Shown here piece after piece: positions 24,716-33,198 of a DNA stretch of 64,000 nt. The first letter of the stretch is position 1. Every line of letters starts with the position of its first letter. The DNA is taken from the NCBI RefSeq assembly GCF_000425205.1, contig NZ_AULI01000013.1, forward strand, positions 46,779 through 110,778, in the 5' to 3' direction. Source of the DNA: Pontibacillus halophilus JSM 076056 = DSM 19796 (GTDB taxonomy: Bacteria; Bacillota; Bacilli; Bacillales; BH030062). The notes beneath the pieces were generated by a model that saw nothing but the letters and a program-made list of their open reading frames with translations, had not been told where the DNA came from and did no database searches. Position numbers and translations under genes: made by a program.

Positions 24716-26751
24716 AGATGAAGAAATCAACTGAACGACGTCTAGTAGACTATGCATGGATGTATAAGCGAACAATCTTAATTGGGTTACTTTGTTTAAC
24801 GTTTGCGGTGGCTTTAGAACTCACTGGGCCGTTTATCGCAAAGCGGATGATTGATGAACATATCCTCGGGATTGAAGCTACTTGGGTTCAAGTAGAAGGA
24901 GCAGAAAGTCGCTATGCTGTTGACTTCCGAGGAGAAACGTATGTAAGAGAGGACCGTATGGATGCGTCAATGGAGAGAGTGGGGGAAGCAAGTATCGTCC
25001 AAACCGGGCGGACGTACTACTTCACGGATGAAACAGTCCCCTTTGAAGGGCAGAAGTCGTATGAAGATGGGGTCCTGGCCATTGACACTGGGGACGAGAT
25101 AGTGGAAGCTGAAGCGACTCCGCTTGGCTTAAATGAACTTTATTCGTTCTTTGCACCAGAAACACGTTCCATTGTGTGGCTTCTTGGTCTCTATTTCGTT
25201 CTGCTACTCTTTTCAGCAGTCTTTCAGTACGCAGAGACCTTTCTGTTGCAGAAGTCTTCCAATCGTATTATTCAAAGGATGCGAAGCGATGTATTTAATA
25301 AGATACAGAAACTCCCTGTTTCTTATTTCAATGACCGGCCAGCAGGTAAGATTGTGGCACGGGTTACGAATGATACAGAAGCCATCCGTGAGCTATACGT
25401 GAAGGTGCTCGCTACCTTCTTTACAAGCGCCATTTATATGGCAGGCATTTACGTAGCTTTATTTCTGTTGGACCCGCGCCTCGCTTCGTTCTGTCTTCTA
25501 TTAATTCCAATCCTATTTATCTGGATGAAGGTGTATAAGAAGATGGCAGGCTCATACAATGAAACGATTCGTTCTACAAATAGCGATTTAAATGGGAATA
25601 TCAATGAAGCCGTTCACGGGATGTCCATCATTCAAGCCTTTCGGAAAGAGGACCAAACAACGGAGGAGTTTGAGGAACTGAATACGAAGCATTTTACGTA
25701 TCAACGTAAATTACTAAACTTGAATTCCCTTACTTCCTTTAACCTTGTAAATTTATTACGCAATGTTACGTTCGTAGGATTCATTTGGTATTATGGTGGC
25801 TCGTCAATTGGTGTAGGGTCCATCGTATCAATAGGGTTACTTTATGCGTTTGTCGATTATTTGAATCGTCTCTTTCAACCCGTCACTGATGTGGTGAATC
25901 AACTTGCCCAACTGGAACAAGCACGTGTTGCCGCAACACGTGTATTCGAACTAATGGATGAACAGGCAGAAGAAGATGACCACTCGTCTATTCCAAGGTA
26001 CAAAGGGGACATCGTATTTAATCACGTTTCCTTTGCATATGAAGAGGACCATTACGTCCTAAAGGACATCCATTTCCATGCCAAAGAAGGTCAGACTGTG
26101 GCATTCGTCGGCCATACCGGTTCAGGAAAGAGCTCAATTATGAACCTGCTATTTCGTTTCTATGATCCTCAACTGGGAGAGATTCTTATTGATGGACAAC
26201 GAACCGTCGATTTGTCTCGTCAACAAGTACGAAGCCACATGGGGATTGTATTACAGGATCCGTTCTTATTCACTGGAACCATTCTATCTAACGTTACGAT
26301 GAACGACCCTCGTATTTCGCGTGAACAGGGTATTGCGGCATTGAAGAAGGTTGGGGCTGACCGCTTCATAGAGAAGCTGCCTAAAGGCTATGACGAGCCT
26401 GTAAAAGAGAAGGGGAGCACTTTATCAGCAGGGGAACGTCAGCTATTGTCCTTTGCAAGAGCCCTTGCGTTTGACCCGGCTATTTTAATCCTCGATGAAG
26501 CAACTGCGAATATTGATACAGAAACAGAGAAGCTCATTCAAGATGCGCTTCAAGTCTTGAAGGAAGGCCGAACAACGCTAGTCATTGCGCATCGACTTTC
26601 AACCATTCAACAAGCAGACCAGATACTTGTCCTCGACCACGGTGTACTGAAAGAAACAGGTACCCATGAAGAACTTATTAAGGAAGAAGGCATTTATCAC
26701 AGCATGTATAAGATGCAGCAGGGGAAACTGGAAGAAGCCGCAATTTCATAG
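24712..26751 (+). CDS. bmrD: Heterodimeric multidrug ABC exporter subunit BmrD (YheH type)
   Basis: Partner of BmrC with the competent ATPase site. The 679-aa protein (B. subtilis BmrD is 673) is longer than BmrC because of an insert between helices 1 and 2 at about residues 45-145 (EATWVQVEGAESRYAVDFRG..AEATPLGLNEL), which corresponds to the extracellular domain known for BmrD. The NBD has Walker A 'GHTGSGKSS' near 467, signature 'LSAGERQLLSFARAL' near 571 and canonical Walker B 'ILILDEATANID' with the catalytic Glu near 595. It overlaps the bmrC stop by 4 bases, so the subunits are made in equal amounts. Confidence 0.92.
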   Translation: MKMKKSTERRLVDYAWMYKRTILIGLLCLTFAVALELTGPFIAKRMIDEHILGIEATWVQVEGAESRYAVDFRGETYVREDRMDASMERVGEASIVQTGRTYYFTDETVPFEGQKSYEDGVLAIDTGDEIVEAEATPLGLNELYSFFAPETRSIVWLLGLYFVLLLFSAVFQYAETFLLQKSSNRIIQRMRSDVFNKIQKLPVSYFNDRPAGKIVARVTNDTEAIRELYVKVLATFFTSAIYMAGIYVALFLLDPRLASFCLLLIPILFIWMKVYKKMAGSYNETIRSTNSDLNGNINEAVHGMSIIQAFRKEDQTTEEFEELNTKHFTYQRKLLNLNSLTSFNLVNLLRNVTFVGFIWYYGGSSIGVGSIVSIGLLYAFVDYLNRLFQPVTDVVNQLAQLEQARVAATRVFELMDEQAEEDDHSSIPRYKGDIVFNHVSFAYEEDHYVLKDIHFHAKEGQTVAFVGHTGSGKSSIMNLLFRFYDPQLGEILIDGQRTVDLSRQQVRSHMGIVLQDPFLFTGTILSNVTMNDPRISREQGIAALKKVGADRFIEKLPKGYDEPVKEKGSTLSAGERQLLSFARALAFDPAILILDEATANIDTETEKLIQDALQVLKEGRTTLVIAHRLSTIQQADQILVLDHGVLKETGTHEELIKEEGIYHSMYKMQQGKLEEAAIS

Positions 26752-26761
26752 CATAATACAG

Positions 26762-26795
26762 GGAGGTGCAACGTGCATCTACCTTTTTTTGTTTA
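26762..26795 (+). terminator. Probable terminator of bmrCD
   Basis: AGGTGCA and TGCATCTACCT form a bulged hairpin followed by seven T residues, 11 bases after the bmrD stop and just before the next gene's ribosome site. The stem is imperfect. Confidence 0.55.
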
Positions 26796-26811
26796 GGGAA
26801 GGAGGATACGC

Positions 26812-27657
26812 ATGGAACGTGATCAAGAGAATCAAAATGAGCATGAAGAGGTCCAACACCACTCATCTGACTCTGACTTAATTGAAGAATTTGATGATGA
26901 GGAAATGCGAGAAATGCTGTATGGAAATCGTGAAGCAACAGAAAAGCAGCCGAATAAAGAGTCGAAGCGACCGTTCCCGAAGTGGATCTTCTATTTTATT
27001 GCGGCCGCAATGGCGTTAAACGTAATAGCTGTACTTCCAAAGACTTTCTCAATTCCCGCAATTGAATTTCTTGGTACGTCTGCTCAGCTGTTAACAAATG
27101 AATCTATAGATCAATATCAGGAATCTGTCGTTGTGATTGAAGTAGGTGAAGCAAGGGGGACAGGGTTTTCCATTTCAGAAGATGGTTATGTTCTAACGAA
27201 TGAGCACGTAGTCGATGAACAGGGACCGATCACGGTAGCCTTCCCAAATGAAGGGTTGTATTCAGGTGAAGTGGTTGAACGTTTCCCAGATGTTGATTTA
27301 GCCCTCCTTAAAGTAGAGGCAGAAGAAACGTTACCGTTCCTAACTTTAGCAGAAGAAACTTCATTCACCCCTGAAGAGCACGTCTATTTCATCGGCAACC
27401 CATTGAGGTTTCAGGGAATTGCCAATGAAGGAGAGGTCATAGGGTATACGGAAGTCCAAGATAAAGAGCGACCGATGTTGATGCTCGATGCTCCAGTTTA
27501 TAAAGGGAATAGTGGAAGTCCGGTTATTAATAAGAATGATGAGGTCATCGGGGTCATCTACGCTACTCTTCAAACCGAGGAGTATGGAAAAGTCGGCTTA
27601 GCTTCTCCCATTTCTTATTTCCATGAAAAAATGGAAGAAGTGGACCGAGAATACTAA
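26812..27657 (+). CDS. Membrane-anchored trypsin-like serine protease (HtrA-like, without PDZ)
   Basis: Protein quality control at the outer face of the membrane is likely. The 281-aa protein has an acidic cytoplasmic tail (residues 1-50), one helix at about 57-76 (PKWIFYFIAAAMALNVIAVL) and an S1C protease domain with the triad His132 (TNEHVVDEQG), Asp162 (VDLALLKVE) and Ser234 (KGNSGSPVI). It ends about 45 residues after the serine, so it has no PDZ domain, unlike HtrA/HtrB of B. subtilis. The ribosome site (GGAAGGAGGA) is strong. It follows bmrD by 60 bases, with the probable terminator between. Confidence 0.9.
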   Translation: MERDQENQNEHEEVQHHSSDSDLIEEFDDEEMREMLYGNREATEKQPNKESKRPFPKWIFYFIAAAMALNVIAVLPKTFSIPAIEFLGTSAQLLTNESIDQYQESVVVIEVGEARGTGFSISEDGYVLTNEHVVDEQGPITVAFPNEGLYSGEVVERFPDVDLALLKVEAEETLPFLTLAEETSFTPEEHVYFIGNPLRFQGIANEGEVIGYTEVQDKERPMLMLDAPVYKGNSGSPVINKNDEVIGVIYATLQTEEYGKVGLASPISYFHEKMEEVDREY

Positions 27658-28272
27658 TTATTCACTAGATTGTTGTAAGATTGGATAAGGATAGTATTGG
27701 AACAGCTGGGCTGCGTGCAATACGTTTAAACTCATACGTTGAACTTGGTTAACGATAAATTCTGTTTCATAATAGTCCCCGTTGTCATATTCATCTGAGC
27801 ACCGGTCGAACAAGGCATCTGCATGAGGAGGTATGGTGAATCCAAGTACAGACAAGCGATAAAGAATCGATTGCGCTGCTAGACGGGTACCGTCATAGCC
27901 ACCGCCAGAAATAATGGTACCTCCTACCTTGTTGTCAAAGATTGATTCTCCACGTGGGGTAGAAACAGATTGATATTCATTTAAGCGCTCCAACACAAGA
28001 GAAGCAATGCTGCTCTTTTCTCCGACGGAAACCGGAGAACCGAGTATAAGGATTTGGGACTCTTTAATCTTACGTAAGACAAAGTCGAAGTCGTCTTCTG
28101 TAGAAGTATGATCAGCAGGAGTGCCTAATGTAAGCGTAAGATCACGAAGGTGAATTCGCTCAGTATCAATTTCTTCTTTACGGAGAATGTTTGTTGATTC
28201 TTGTAGCAGCTTCTCCGTTTCTTGGTCATCTATACTTTTATGCGGACTGCAATTTAATAGTAAAGCTTTCAT
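27658..28272 (-). CDS. NADPH-dependent FMN reductase/flavodoxin-like protein
   Basis: Flavoprotein of the NAD(P)H-dependent FMN reductase fold, 204 aa. The FMN phosphate loop is at the N-terminus ('MKALLLNCSPHKSIDDQETEKLL'), followed by 'SQILILGSPVSVGEKSSIASLVLERL' and 'GGTIISGGGYDGTRLAAQSILYRLSVLGFTIPP', matching the isoalloxazine-contact regions of YwqN-type proteins. The substrate is unknown. It converges with the protease gene with stop codons back to back (27655-27657 and 27658-27660) and no terminator between them. Confidence 0.8.
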   Translation of the reverse strand: MKALLLNCSPHKSIDDQETEKLLQESTNILRKEEIDTERIHLRDLTLTLGTPADHTSTEDDFDFVLRKIKESQILILGSPVSVGEKSSIASLVLERLNEYQSVSTPRGESIFDNKVGGTIISGGGYDGTRLAAQSILYRLSVLGFTIPPHADALFDRCSDEYDNGDYYETEFIVNQVQRMSLNVLHAAQLFQYYPYPILQQSSE

Positions 28273-28409
28273 TTGTGCGATCTCCTCTCTGATAGGATAC
28301 TTATGTGTTCCTTTAATATTCCCCGTCTAAACTTGGACGTATACTTGTTTGAGAAAATGAGAGGTCGGGAAATTCACCAACACGAAGTGCTTACGGATGG
28401 AGGGATTTT

Positions 28410-29099
28410 ATGCTTCATTTAGCGAGCGATTTGGAACACTATCATCTTCAAGCATCCGATGGAGAAATCGGAAACGTACAGGACCTTTACTTTGATTGGA
28501 CTCATTGGACCGTGCGCTACGTTGTTGTAGATACTAGAAAATGGCTACCAGGGAAGAAGGTTATACTCTCTCCCTATGTATTTCATACCGTAGTTCAAGA
28601 AGAAGAAACGCTTTATATGACAAAGAGTAAAGGTAGTATTCAAGAGCTACCATCTGTGGAAGCGCAAATTAAGAGTACGGACTCAGACGACGTTTCTTAT
28701 GCGCCGTACGACCATGCTCGATTCCATCGAGACGAGCAGGATGGATGGAATCGGAACAATCGGATGCAGAGTGTGAATGAACTTTCTTTCGATTCTTTCC
28801 CGTTCTACACGGAAGAAGGAGAAAGGGTTGGTACGATTACAGATGTACTAATAGAGAATAAGACGTGGGATATTCGTTATTTGGTTGTTAGAACGGAGTC
28901 TACGTTCCAGCAGTCGTATATTCTCGTGTCTCCAGAATGGCTCTTTCAACGTGAAATGGAAGAAATGGGGGTCTTTTATCTCAATATGAATAAAGAGACG
29001 CTTGAGAAGGTACCGAGCTATGATGGGGAGTCAAATGTGCCGCGATCATATGAAGAACAGCTTTATAACGCTTGTCATATGCCAAAATATTGGCAGTAA
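28410..29099 (+). CDS. PRC-barrel domain protein, two barrels
   Basis: The 229-aa protein has two PRC-barrel-like units, at about 5-75 ('LASDLEHYHLQASDGEIGNVQDLYFDWTHWTVRYVVVDTRKWLPGKKVILSP') and 125-205 ('FDSFPFYTEEGERVGTITDVLIENKTWDIRYLVVRTESTFQQSYILVSPEWL'), joined by an acidic linker. PRC barrels are small beta folds found in RNA-processing and photosynthetic proteins; two-barrel proteins of Bacillaceae have no established role. No membrane helix. It has its own terminator. Confidence 0.85.
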   Translation: MLHLASDLEHYHLQASDGEIGNVQDLYFDWTHWTVRYVVVDTRKWLPGKKVILSPYVFHTVVQEEETLYMTKSKGSIQELPSVEAQIKSTDSDDVSYAPYDHARFHRDEQDGWNRNNRMQSVNELSFDSFPFYTEEGERVGTITDVLIENKTWDIRYLVVRTESTFQQSYILVSPEWLFQREMEEMGVFYLNMNKETLEKVPSYDGESNVPRSYEEQLYNACHMPKYWQ

Positions 29100-29116
29100 T
29101 CCAAGTGTTGGATTAG

Positions 29117-29154
29117 GAGCCTTGCTACAGAAATGGTAGCAAGGCTCTTTTTTT
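29117..29154 (+). terminator. Intrinsic terminator of the PRC-barrel gene
   Basis: GAGCCTTGCTAC (29117-29128) and GTAGCAAGGCTC (29136-29147), perfect arms, then seven T residues. Confidence 0.94.
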
Positions 29155-29360
29155 ATGGGGATAAAGGCGCTAGGTACAAACTATCAATCTTCCAACTTGT
29201 CCAGGATATGGTCGAGATATCCCCTAGATTCGAGTTGGAATCTGTTGTATGATACCCATATTGAACAGGCTTCCAAGCCCGTCATGATAGGAAAAACATG
29301 ACTTAAATATGACAAGCAATGAAATTGTTTTGTAACAGAAATGAAAAAAAGTAACGAAAA

Positions 29361-29389
29361 ACACCCATAAATTGATCAACCAAGACGAA
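29361..29389 (+). promoter_or_regulatory. Possible autoregulatory sigma-I promoter of sigI-rsgI
   Basis: ACACCC (29361-29366) and CGAA (29386-29389) are 19 bases apart and end about 28 bases before the sigI start. SigI promoters described in B. subtilis and Clostridium have a C-run -35 and a CGAA -10, and sigI is autoregulated. The -35 here is only partly C-rich, so this is tentative. The 200 bases upstream (29155-29360) show nothing else. Confidence 0.35.
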
Positions 29390-29416
29390 ACTTTTATTAG
29401 CTGGAGGTGATAGAGG

Positions 29417-30151
29417 TTGATCAGACGTCTGTTTCACCACAAGCACAAAGAAAATAATATAGAAGAGTTGATTGAAGCTGCCCAAGCTGGAGATGAAGAG
29501 ATACAAAATCAACTTCTCTCTCAATATCAACCTTTTATCGCCAAAAGTGTATCGGAAGTATGTAAACGATATATTGACTCATCTAAAGATGATGAGTTTA
29601 GCATTGGCCTAATGGCTTTTCATGAGGCCATACAATCCTACTCAAAGGATAAAGGAAGCTCTTTCCTATCTTTCGCGAAACTGGTTGTAAAGCGAAAAGT
29701 CATTGATTATATTCGCTATGAACAGAATCATGTTGTCACTGCGTCACTTGATGATGAGCACGATGATGAACAGCTTGAGAATCCTCAGGAGATTCAAGCT
29801 GCAAAGGACCGTTTCGAGAAGGAGTCTCAGAACTGGCAACGAAAAACAGAAATTGAAGATTATAATGAGAAGCTACAAGAGTTCAAGCTCTCTTTCTCAG
29901 AGTTAAGTGAAGTCGCACCGAAACACCGGGACGCACGTGAATCCGCCATTTCAGTAGCGCGCGTTATTTATGAGGACGAACTATTGCTTCAATTTGTTCA
30001 AACAAAGAAGAAGTTGCCGATTAAAGACTTATCTACGAAAGTATCGGTTAGCAAGAAGACGCTTGAGAGAAATCGTAAGTTTATTCTAGCGATTGTTATT
30101 CTTATGAGTGAGGACTATGTGTATCTAAAGGAATATGTGAAGGGGGTGTAG
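29417..30151 (+). CDS. sigI: RNA polymerase sigma factor SigI
   Basis: Alternative sigma factor for heat and envelope stress. The 244-aa protein has a SigI-type region 2 ('QYQPFIAKSVSEVCKRYIDSSKDDEFSIGLMAFHEAIQSYSKDKGSSFLSFAKLVVKRKVIDYIRYE'). Its C-terminal SigI-specific domain replaces the usual region 4 and contains the helix-turn-helix 'LPIKDLSTKVSVSKKTLERNRKFILAIVIL'. It starts at TTG 29417 with GGAGGTGA 6 bases upstream. Its anti-sigma partner rsgI follows after 2 bases, as in other Firmicutes. Confidence 0.95.
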   Translation: MIRRLFHHKHKENNIEELIEAAQAGDEEIQNQLLSQYQPFIAKSVSEVCKRYIDSSKDDEFSIGLMAFHEAIQSYSKDKGSSFLSFAKLVVKRKVIDYIRYEQNHVVTASLDDEHDDEQLENPQEIQAAKDRFEKESQNWQRKTEIEDYNEKLQEFKLSFSELSEVAPKHRDARESAISVARVIYEDELLLQFVQTKKKLPIKDLSTKVSVSKKTLERNRKFILAIVILMSEDYVYLKEYVKGV

Positions 30152-30153
30152 CT

Positions 30154-30879
30154 GTGAAAAAAGGGATCGTGATGGAGCTCGGTAAAAGCCATATGGTCGT
30201 GATGAGCCAAAGCGGAACCTTTTATAAAGCTGAGCGATATGCCCATGTAGACGTAGGAGAAGAGGTCTCCTTCCAACCTATAGAAAGACCTCTTATTCGA
30301 ACTGGCACTTCGCTCTTTCGCACGATGGCACGTGTAGCTGCCGTTATGCTCGTCTTCTTTGTCGCACTTATACCATTCTGGATTTATCCGAAGGAAGCGT
30401 ATGCCTACGTCAATATCGAAATGAACCCAAGTATCGAGTTGGAGCTGAATAAGGATATGAACGTGATTGGCTTGTCCGCTCTCAATGAAGAAGGACGAAA
30501 AGTCATTCAGAAGCTCTCTAACTGGAAAGGCAGCTCTGTTGCTGAAGTAGCTGAACGTCTAATCCGTGAAAGTCATAATCAAGGGTACATTGGAGATGGA
30601 AGTAACGTCATGATTGGTGTCAGTTATTCTGCCTCGGAAGAAGAGGACGCTTCATTTACCGCATCGATTGATGAACAGATTGATCGTCAATTCGATTCCT
30701 TAACGGTTGCGACATTTGAAGTACCAACAACAGTTCGAGACAAAGCGAAAAAGCAACACGTGTCTATGAACCAGCTTTATGCTTCTCGTTACTTATTACA
30801 TGAACGCAAAGAGCGGCCTATGAAAACGTTCAGTCCTTCTGAATGGAAAGCGTTCCAGGCTTTCTACCATTCAGAGTAA
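30154..30879 (+). CDS. rsgI: Anti-sigma-I factor RsgI
   Basis: Holds SigI inactive at the membrane and releases it on an envelope signal. The 241-aa protein has an N-terminal RsgI_N domain (MKKGIVMELGKSHMVVMSQSGTFYKA..), one membrane helix at about 53-70 (VAAVMLVFFVALIPFWIY), and the conserved periplasmic-side segment 'YAYVNIEMNPSIELELNKDMNVIGLSALNEEG'. It lacks the long sensory or carbohydrate-binding tail of clostridial RsgI and is shorter than the B. subtilis protein (381 aa), so the outer sensory part is reduced. Start GTG 30154 with AAGGGGG ahead; the gene is coupled to sigI. Confidence 0.94.
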   Translation: MKKGIVMELGKSHMVVMSQSGTFYKAERYAHVDVGEEVSFQPIERPLIRTGTSLFRTMARVAAVMLVFFVALIPFWIYPKEAYAYVNIEMNPSIELELNKDMNVIGLSALNEEGRKVIQKLSNWKGSSVAEVAERLIRESHNQGYIGDGSNVMIGVSYSASEEEDASFTASIDEQIDRQFDSLTVATFEVPTTVRDKAKKQHVSMNQLYASRYLLHERKERPMKTFSPSEWKAFQAFYHSE

Positions 30880-30925
30880 GGCCCTTAAGAAGACTCGTCT
30901 TTATTTAATACATCTATTTTACGGT

Positions 30926-30957
30926 CACCTGCTATTTGAGCAGGTGTATTTTTTTTT
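30926..30957 (+). terminator. Intrinsic terminator of sigI-rsgI
   Basis: CACCTGCT (30926-30933) and AGCAGGTG (30939-30946) with a T-run. Confidence 0.92.
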
Positions 30958-31019
30958 GCACATTGAAGCTTTTCACTGAAGCGCTTTCGGGTACACTATA
31001 ATAAAAAGGGGAGATTACT

Positions 31020-31397
31020 ATGGGTCAATCACTTGGGGTACAAGATGGAAAGCTTGCTCCTTGTCCATCTTCACCAAACTGTGTATCCACACAAGCTACG
31101 GATGAAGAAAAGCAAATGGCACCACTCTCATTTAAAGGGAGCTTGGCTGAAACAAGAAGCGTGTTAAAGGAACTTATTGAGGAGTATTCTGATACGAAGA
31201 TTGAGACAGAGGAAGAGCAGTATATTCATGCAACCTTTAAGACGAAATTGCTTCGTTTCACGGATGACGTAGAATTTTATTTGGACGAGGATGCTGAAGT
31301 CGTCCATTTCCGATCAGCCTCCCGGACAGGTTACTCAGACCTTGGGAAGAACCGAAAGCGTATGGAGGAACTTCGTAAGTTATATAACGAGAAGTAG
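31020..31397 (+). CDS. DUF1499 family protein
   Basis: The 125-aa protein carries the family pattern 'LAPCPSSPNCVSTQA' near the start and 'VEFYLDEDAEVVHFRSASRTGYSDLGKNRKRMEELRKL' at the end, which are hallmarks of DUF1499. Function is unknown; there is no signal peptide here. A TATAAT (30997-31002) and GGGGAG ribosome site precede the ATG, and a terminator follows, so it is monocistronic. Confidence 0.88.
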   Translation: MGQSLGVQDGKLAPCPSSPNCVSTQATDEEKQMAPLSFKGSLAETRSVLKELIEEYSDTKIETEEEQYIHATFKTKLLRFTDDVEFYLDEDAEVVHFRSASRTGYSDLGKNRKRMEELRKLYNEK

Positions 31398-31426
31398 TCT
31401 TTTCTCATTCGAGGAAAGACTTTTTT
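31396..31426 (+). terminator. Intrinsic terminator of the DUF1499 gene
   Basis: AGTCTTTTCTC (31396-31406) and GAGGAAAGACT (31411-31421) with one G-U pair, then T residues. The stem begins at the stop codon. Confidence 0.85.
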
Positions 31427-31495
31427 ACATTTTTAGGATGATTCGAGTTTACAGTGGGGGAATAGAGGTATATTCTTAATCGAGTGAGAGAATTT

Positions 31496-31523
31496 TTGAA
31501 TCTATGAAACTTTTGTCTAAGAT
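31496..31523 (+). promoter_or_regulatory. Sigma-A-like promoter of the four-gene ABC operon
   Basis: TTGAAT (31496-31501) and TAAGAT (31518-31523), 16-base spacing, about 50 bases before the first start codon. Confidence 0.45.
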
Positions 31524-31575
31524 GTGACGTAGAAGAAAACAGAAACTTACATTTATACCAGAAGGGGAGAGTAAA

Positions 31576-33174
31576 TTGGCAGAGCAAGCGAAAAAGAAAA
31601 ATATGAAGACATGGATCATCGTACTTGTCACTGTACTTATCGTTGGAGGAGGGGGCGCAACGGCATTTGGCCTTCTACTTAACAACAGTCCTATGGCCGT
31701 GTACACAGAAGCCCAAATCAACACGTTAGAGGACCAGGAAGAACGAATGGAAGACTATAACAAGAATGCAAGAAGTATTGCAGAGCGTACGTTGGAAGAG
31801 GATTACGGCGTAGATGGCTCACTCTCCATGAACGTCAATGCGAAGGGTGGAGAAGCTGCTCAATCTCCGAACTTAATGCTAGTGAAAAGTATTCTATCTG
31901 GCATTGAGCTAAATTACGAGCAGAAAACTAAGTATGAGACAAAAGAAATTTATGGCGGCTTTGACTTGCAAATGCAAGGGCAGTCCTTAGGTAGCGCCAA
32001 TTTCTATCAAGACGAAACCAATACATCGTTCCAAGCACCATTCTTGTACGACCAATACTTAACGTTTGAAAACGATCGGTTTAAAGAATTGATCGAGCGC
32101 ACAGGCGAGTCCGCAGAAGGAATGGAGACATTTCCGAATTTTGTAGACTCTATGCAAGCAAGTCTAGAACCTGAGGAAGCGAATGAAATTCTAAAGGATT
32201 ACGTCGAGACGATTGCAGAACAACTCGGGGAAGACCAATTCTCCATGGAAGATGGAGTTGAATTTGAAGGGGAATCCTACAAGAAAGTAACGTTAGATGT
32301 AAGTGAGGAAAAATCCCAAGAACTGATTACAGCTGTACTAGAGCAACTGAAAGAAGACGAACGTGTCAAAGAAATTCTTGAGACACAAGCGAATCTAAAT
32401 GGATTACCGTCTGAAGAAATACAATTTGCAACATCTGTTCAAGAGGCAATTGATAACGTAGACCAAATCAAGCTTCCTGAAGGAATTAAGATGGAAGCCT
32501 ATATTAAAGATGAAATCATCGAACATCAGCTATTGATGATGACGATTGGCGATGAAGAAAGTCAAGGCGAGATTTCCATGCAGTTTGATTATCTTCCAGA
32601 TGGCGAAGAACGCTATGAGAAGGCACTAACGTTAGATGTTACCTCCCAACCTGATGAGGCGAGTTTCCAATTGAATTATAGCGAGACAGGGAATGCTTCT
32701 GGTGAGGACCTGAAAGTGGATTATACATTTGGAACAACGATTGAAGATTCAACTATGGAGCAGCCAGTTAAATTGGAAGGTACGGCGAATGCGGTGTATC
32801 GCGAGAACTCCGTAGAAGCCCAGTTCAACGTTGACCTAGGTGAATTATCTGGTCAAGCAGCTGTCGCATCTCCACAGTTCTCCGGAACTTATAAACAAGA
32901 AACGACAGAAGAAGATGACACATTTAAACAAGATATTGAACTAGGAATTGAAGCGGGCATTGAGGACCCAACTCTTGGGAACCAGAACTTTGAAGTTACG
33001 TTTAACGTAAATCAAGATGTAGCCTTTGGTGGAGACTTATCCTTCCCTGATACTGAAGGAGCTGTCAACCTTGCGGATGCTACAGATGAAGAACTACAGC
33101 AACTCGCTCAAGAAATAGAAATGAACTTCCAGTCTCATGTGGGTCAATTCATGGGCGGATTCGGTGGATTCTAA
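31576..33174 (+). CDS. Membrane-anchored extracytoplasmic protein of unknown family, first gene of an ABC exporter operon
   Basis: I cannot name this 532-aa protein. It has a Lys-rich start (MAEQAKKKNMKTW), one helix at about 12-34 (WIIVLVTVLIVGGGGATAFGLLL), then a very acidic extracytoplasmic region of about 490 residues. A short helical stretch (50-75) is followed by long alternating beta segments such as 'FDLQMQGQSLGSANFYQDETNTSFQAP' and 'SFQLNYSETGNASGEDLKVDYTFGTTIE'. This pattern resembles a large beta half-barrel or lipoprotein-type carrier fold. It ends in a Gly/Phe tail (FMGGFGGF). TTG start 31576 has AAGGGGAG ahead. The two permeases and the ATPase of an ABC-2 exporter follow within 25 bases or overlap, so it may be a periplasm-side adaptor, cargo acceptor or cell-surface receptor for that exporter. 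Confidence 0.8.
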   Translation: MAEQAKKKNMKTWIIVLVTVLIVGGGGATAFGLLLNNSPMAVYTEAQINTLEDQEERMEDYNKNARSIAERTLEEDYGVDGSLSMNVNAKGGEAAQSPNLMLVKSILSGIELNYEQKTKYETKEIYGGFDLQMQGQSLGSANFYQDETNTSFQAPFLYDQYLTFENDRFKELIERTGESAEGMETFPNFVDSMQASLEPEEANEILKDYVETIAEQLGEDQFSMEDGVEFEGESYKKVTLDVSEEKSQELITAVLEQLKEDERVKEILETQANLNGLPSEEIQFATSVQEAIDNVDQIKLPEGIKMEAYIKDEIIEHQLLMMTIGDEESQGEISMQFDYLPDGEERYEKALTLDVTSQPDEASFQLNYSETGNASGEDLKVDYTFGTTIEDSTMEQPVKLEGTANAVYRENSVEAQFNVDLGELSGQAAVASPQFSGTYKQETTEEDDTFKQDIELGIEAGIEDPTLGNQNFEVTFNVNQDVAFGGDLSFPDTEGAVNLADATDEELQQLAQEIEMNFQSHVGQFMGGFGGF

Positions 33175-33198
33175 GCCGATATCAAGGAGGCATTATAA

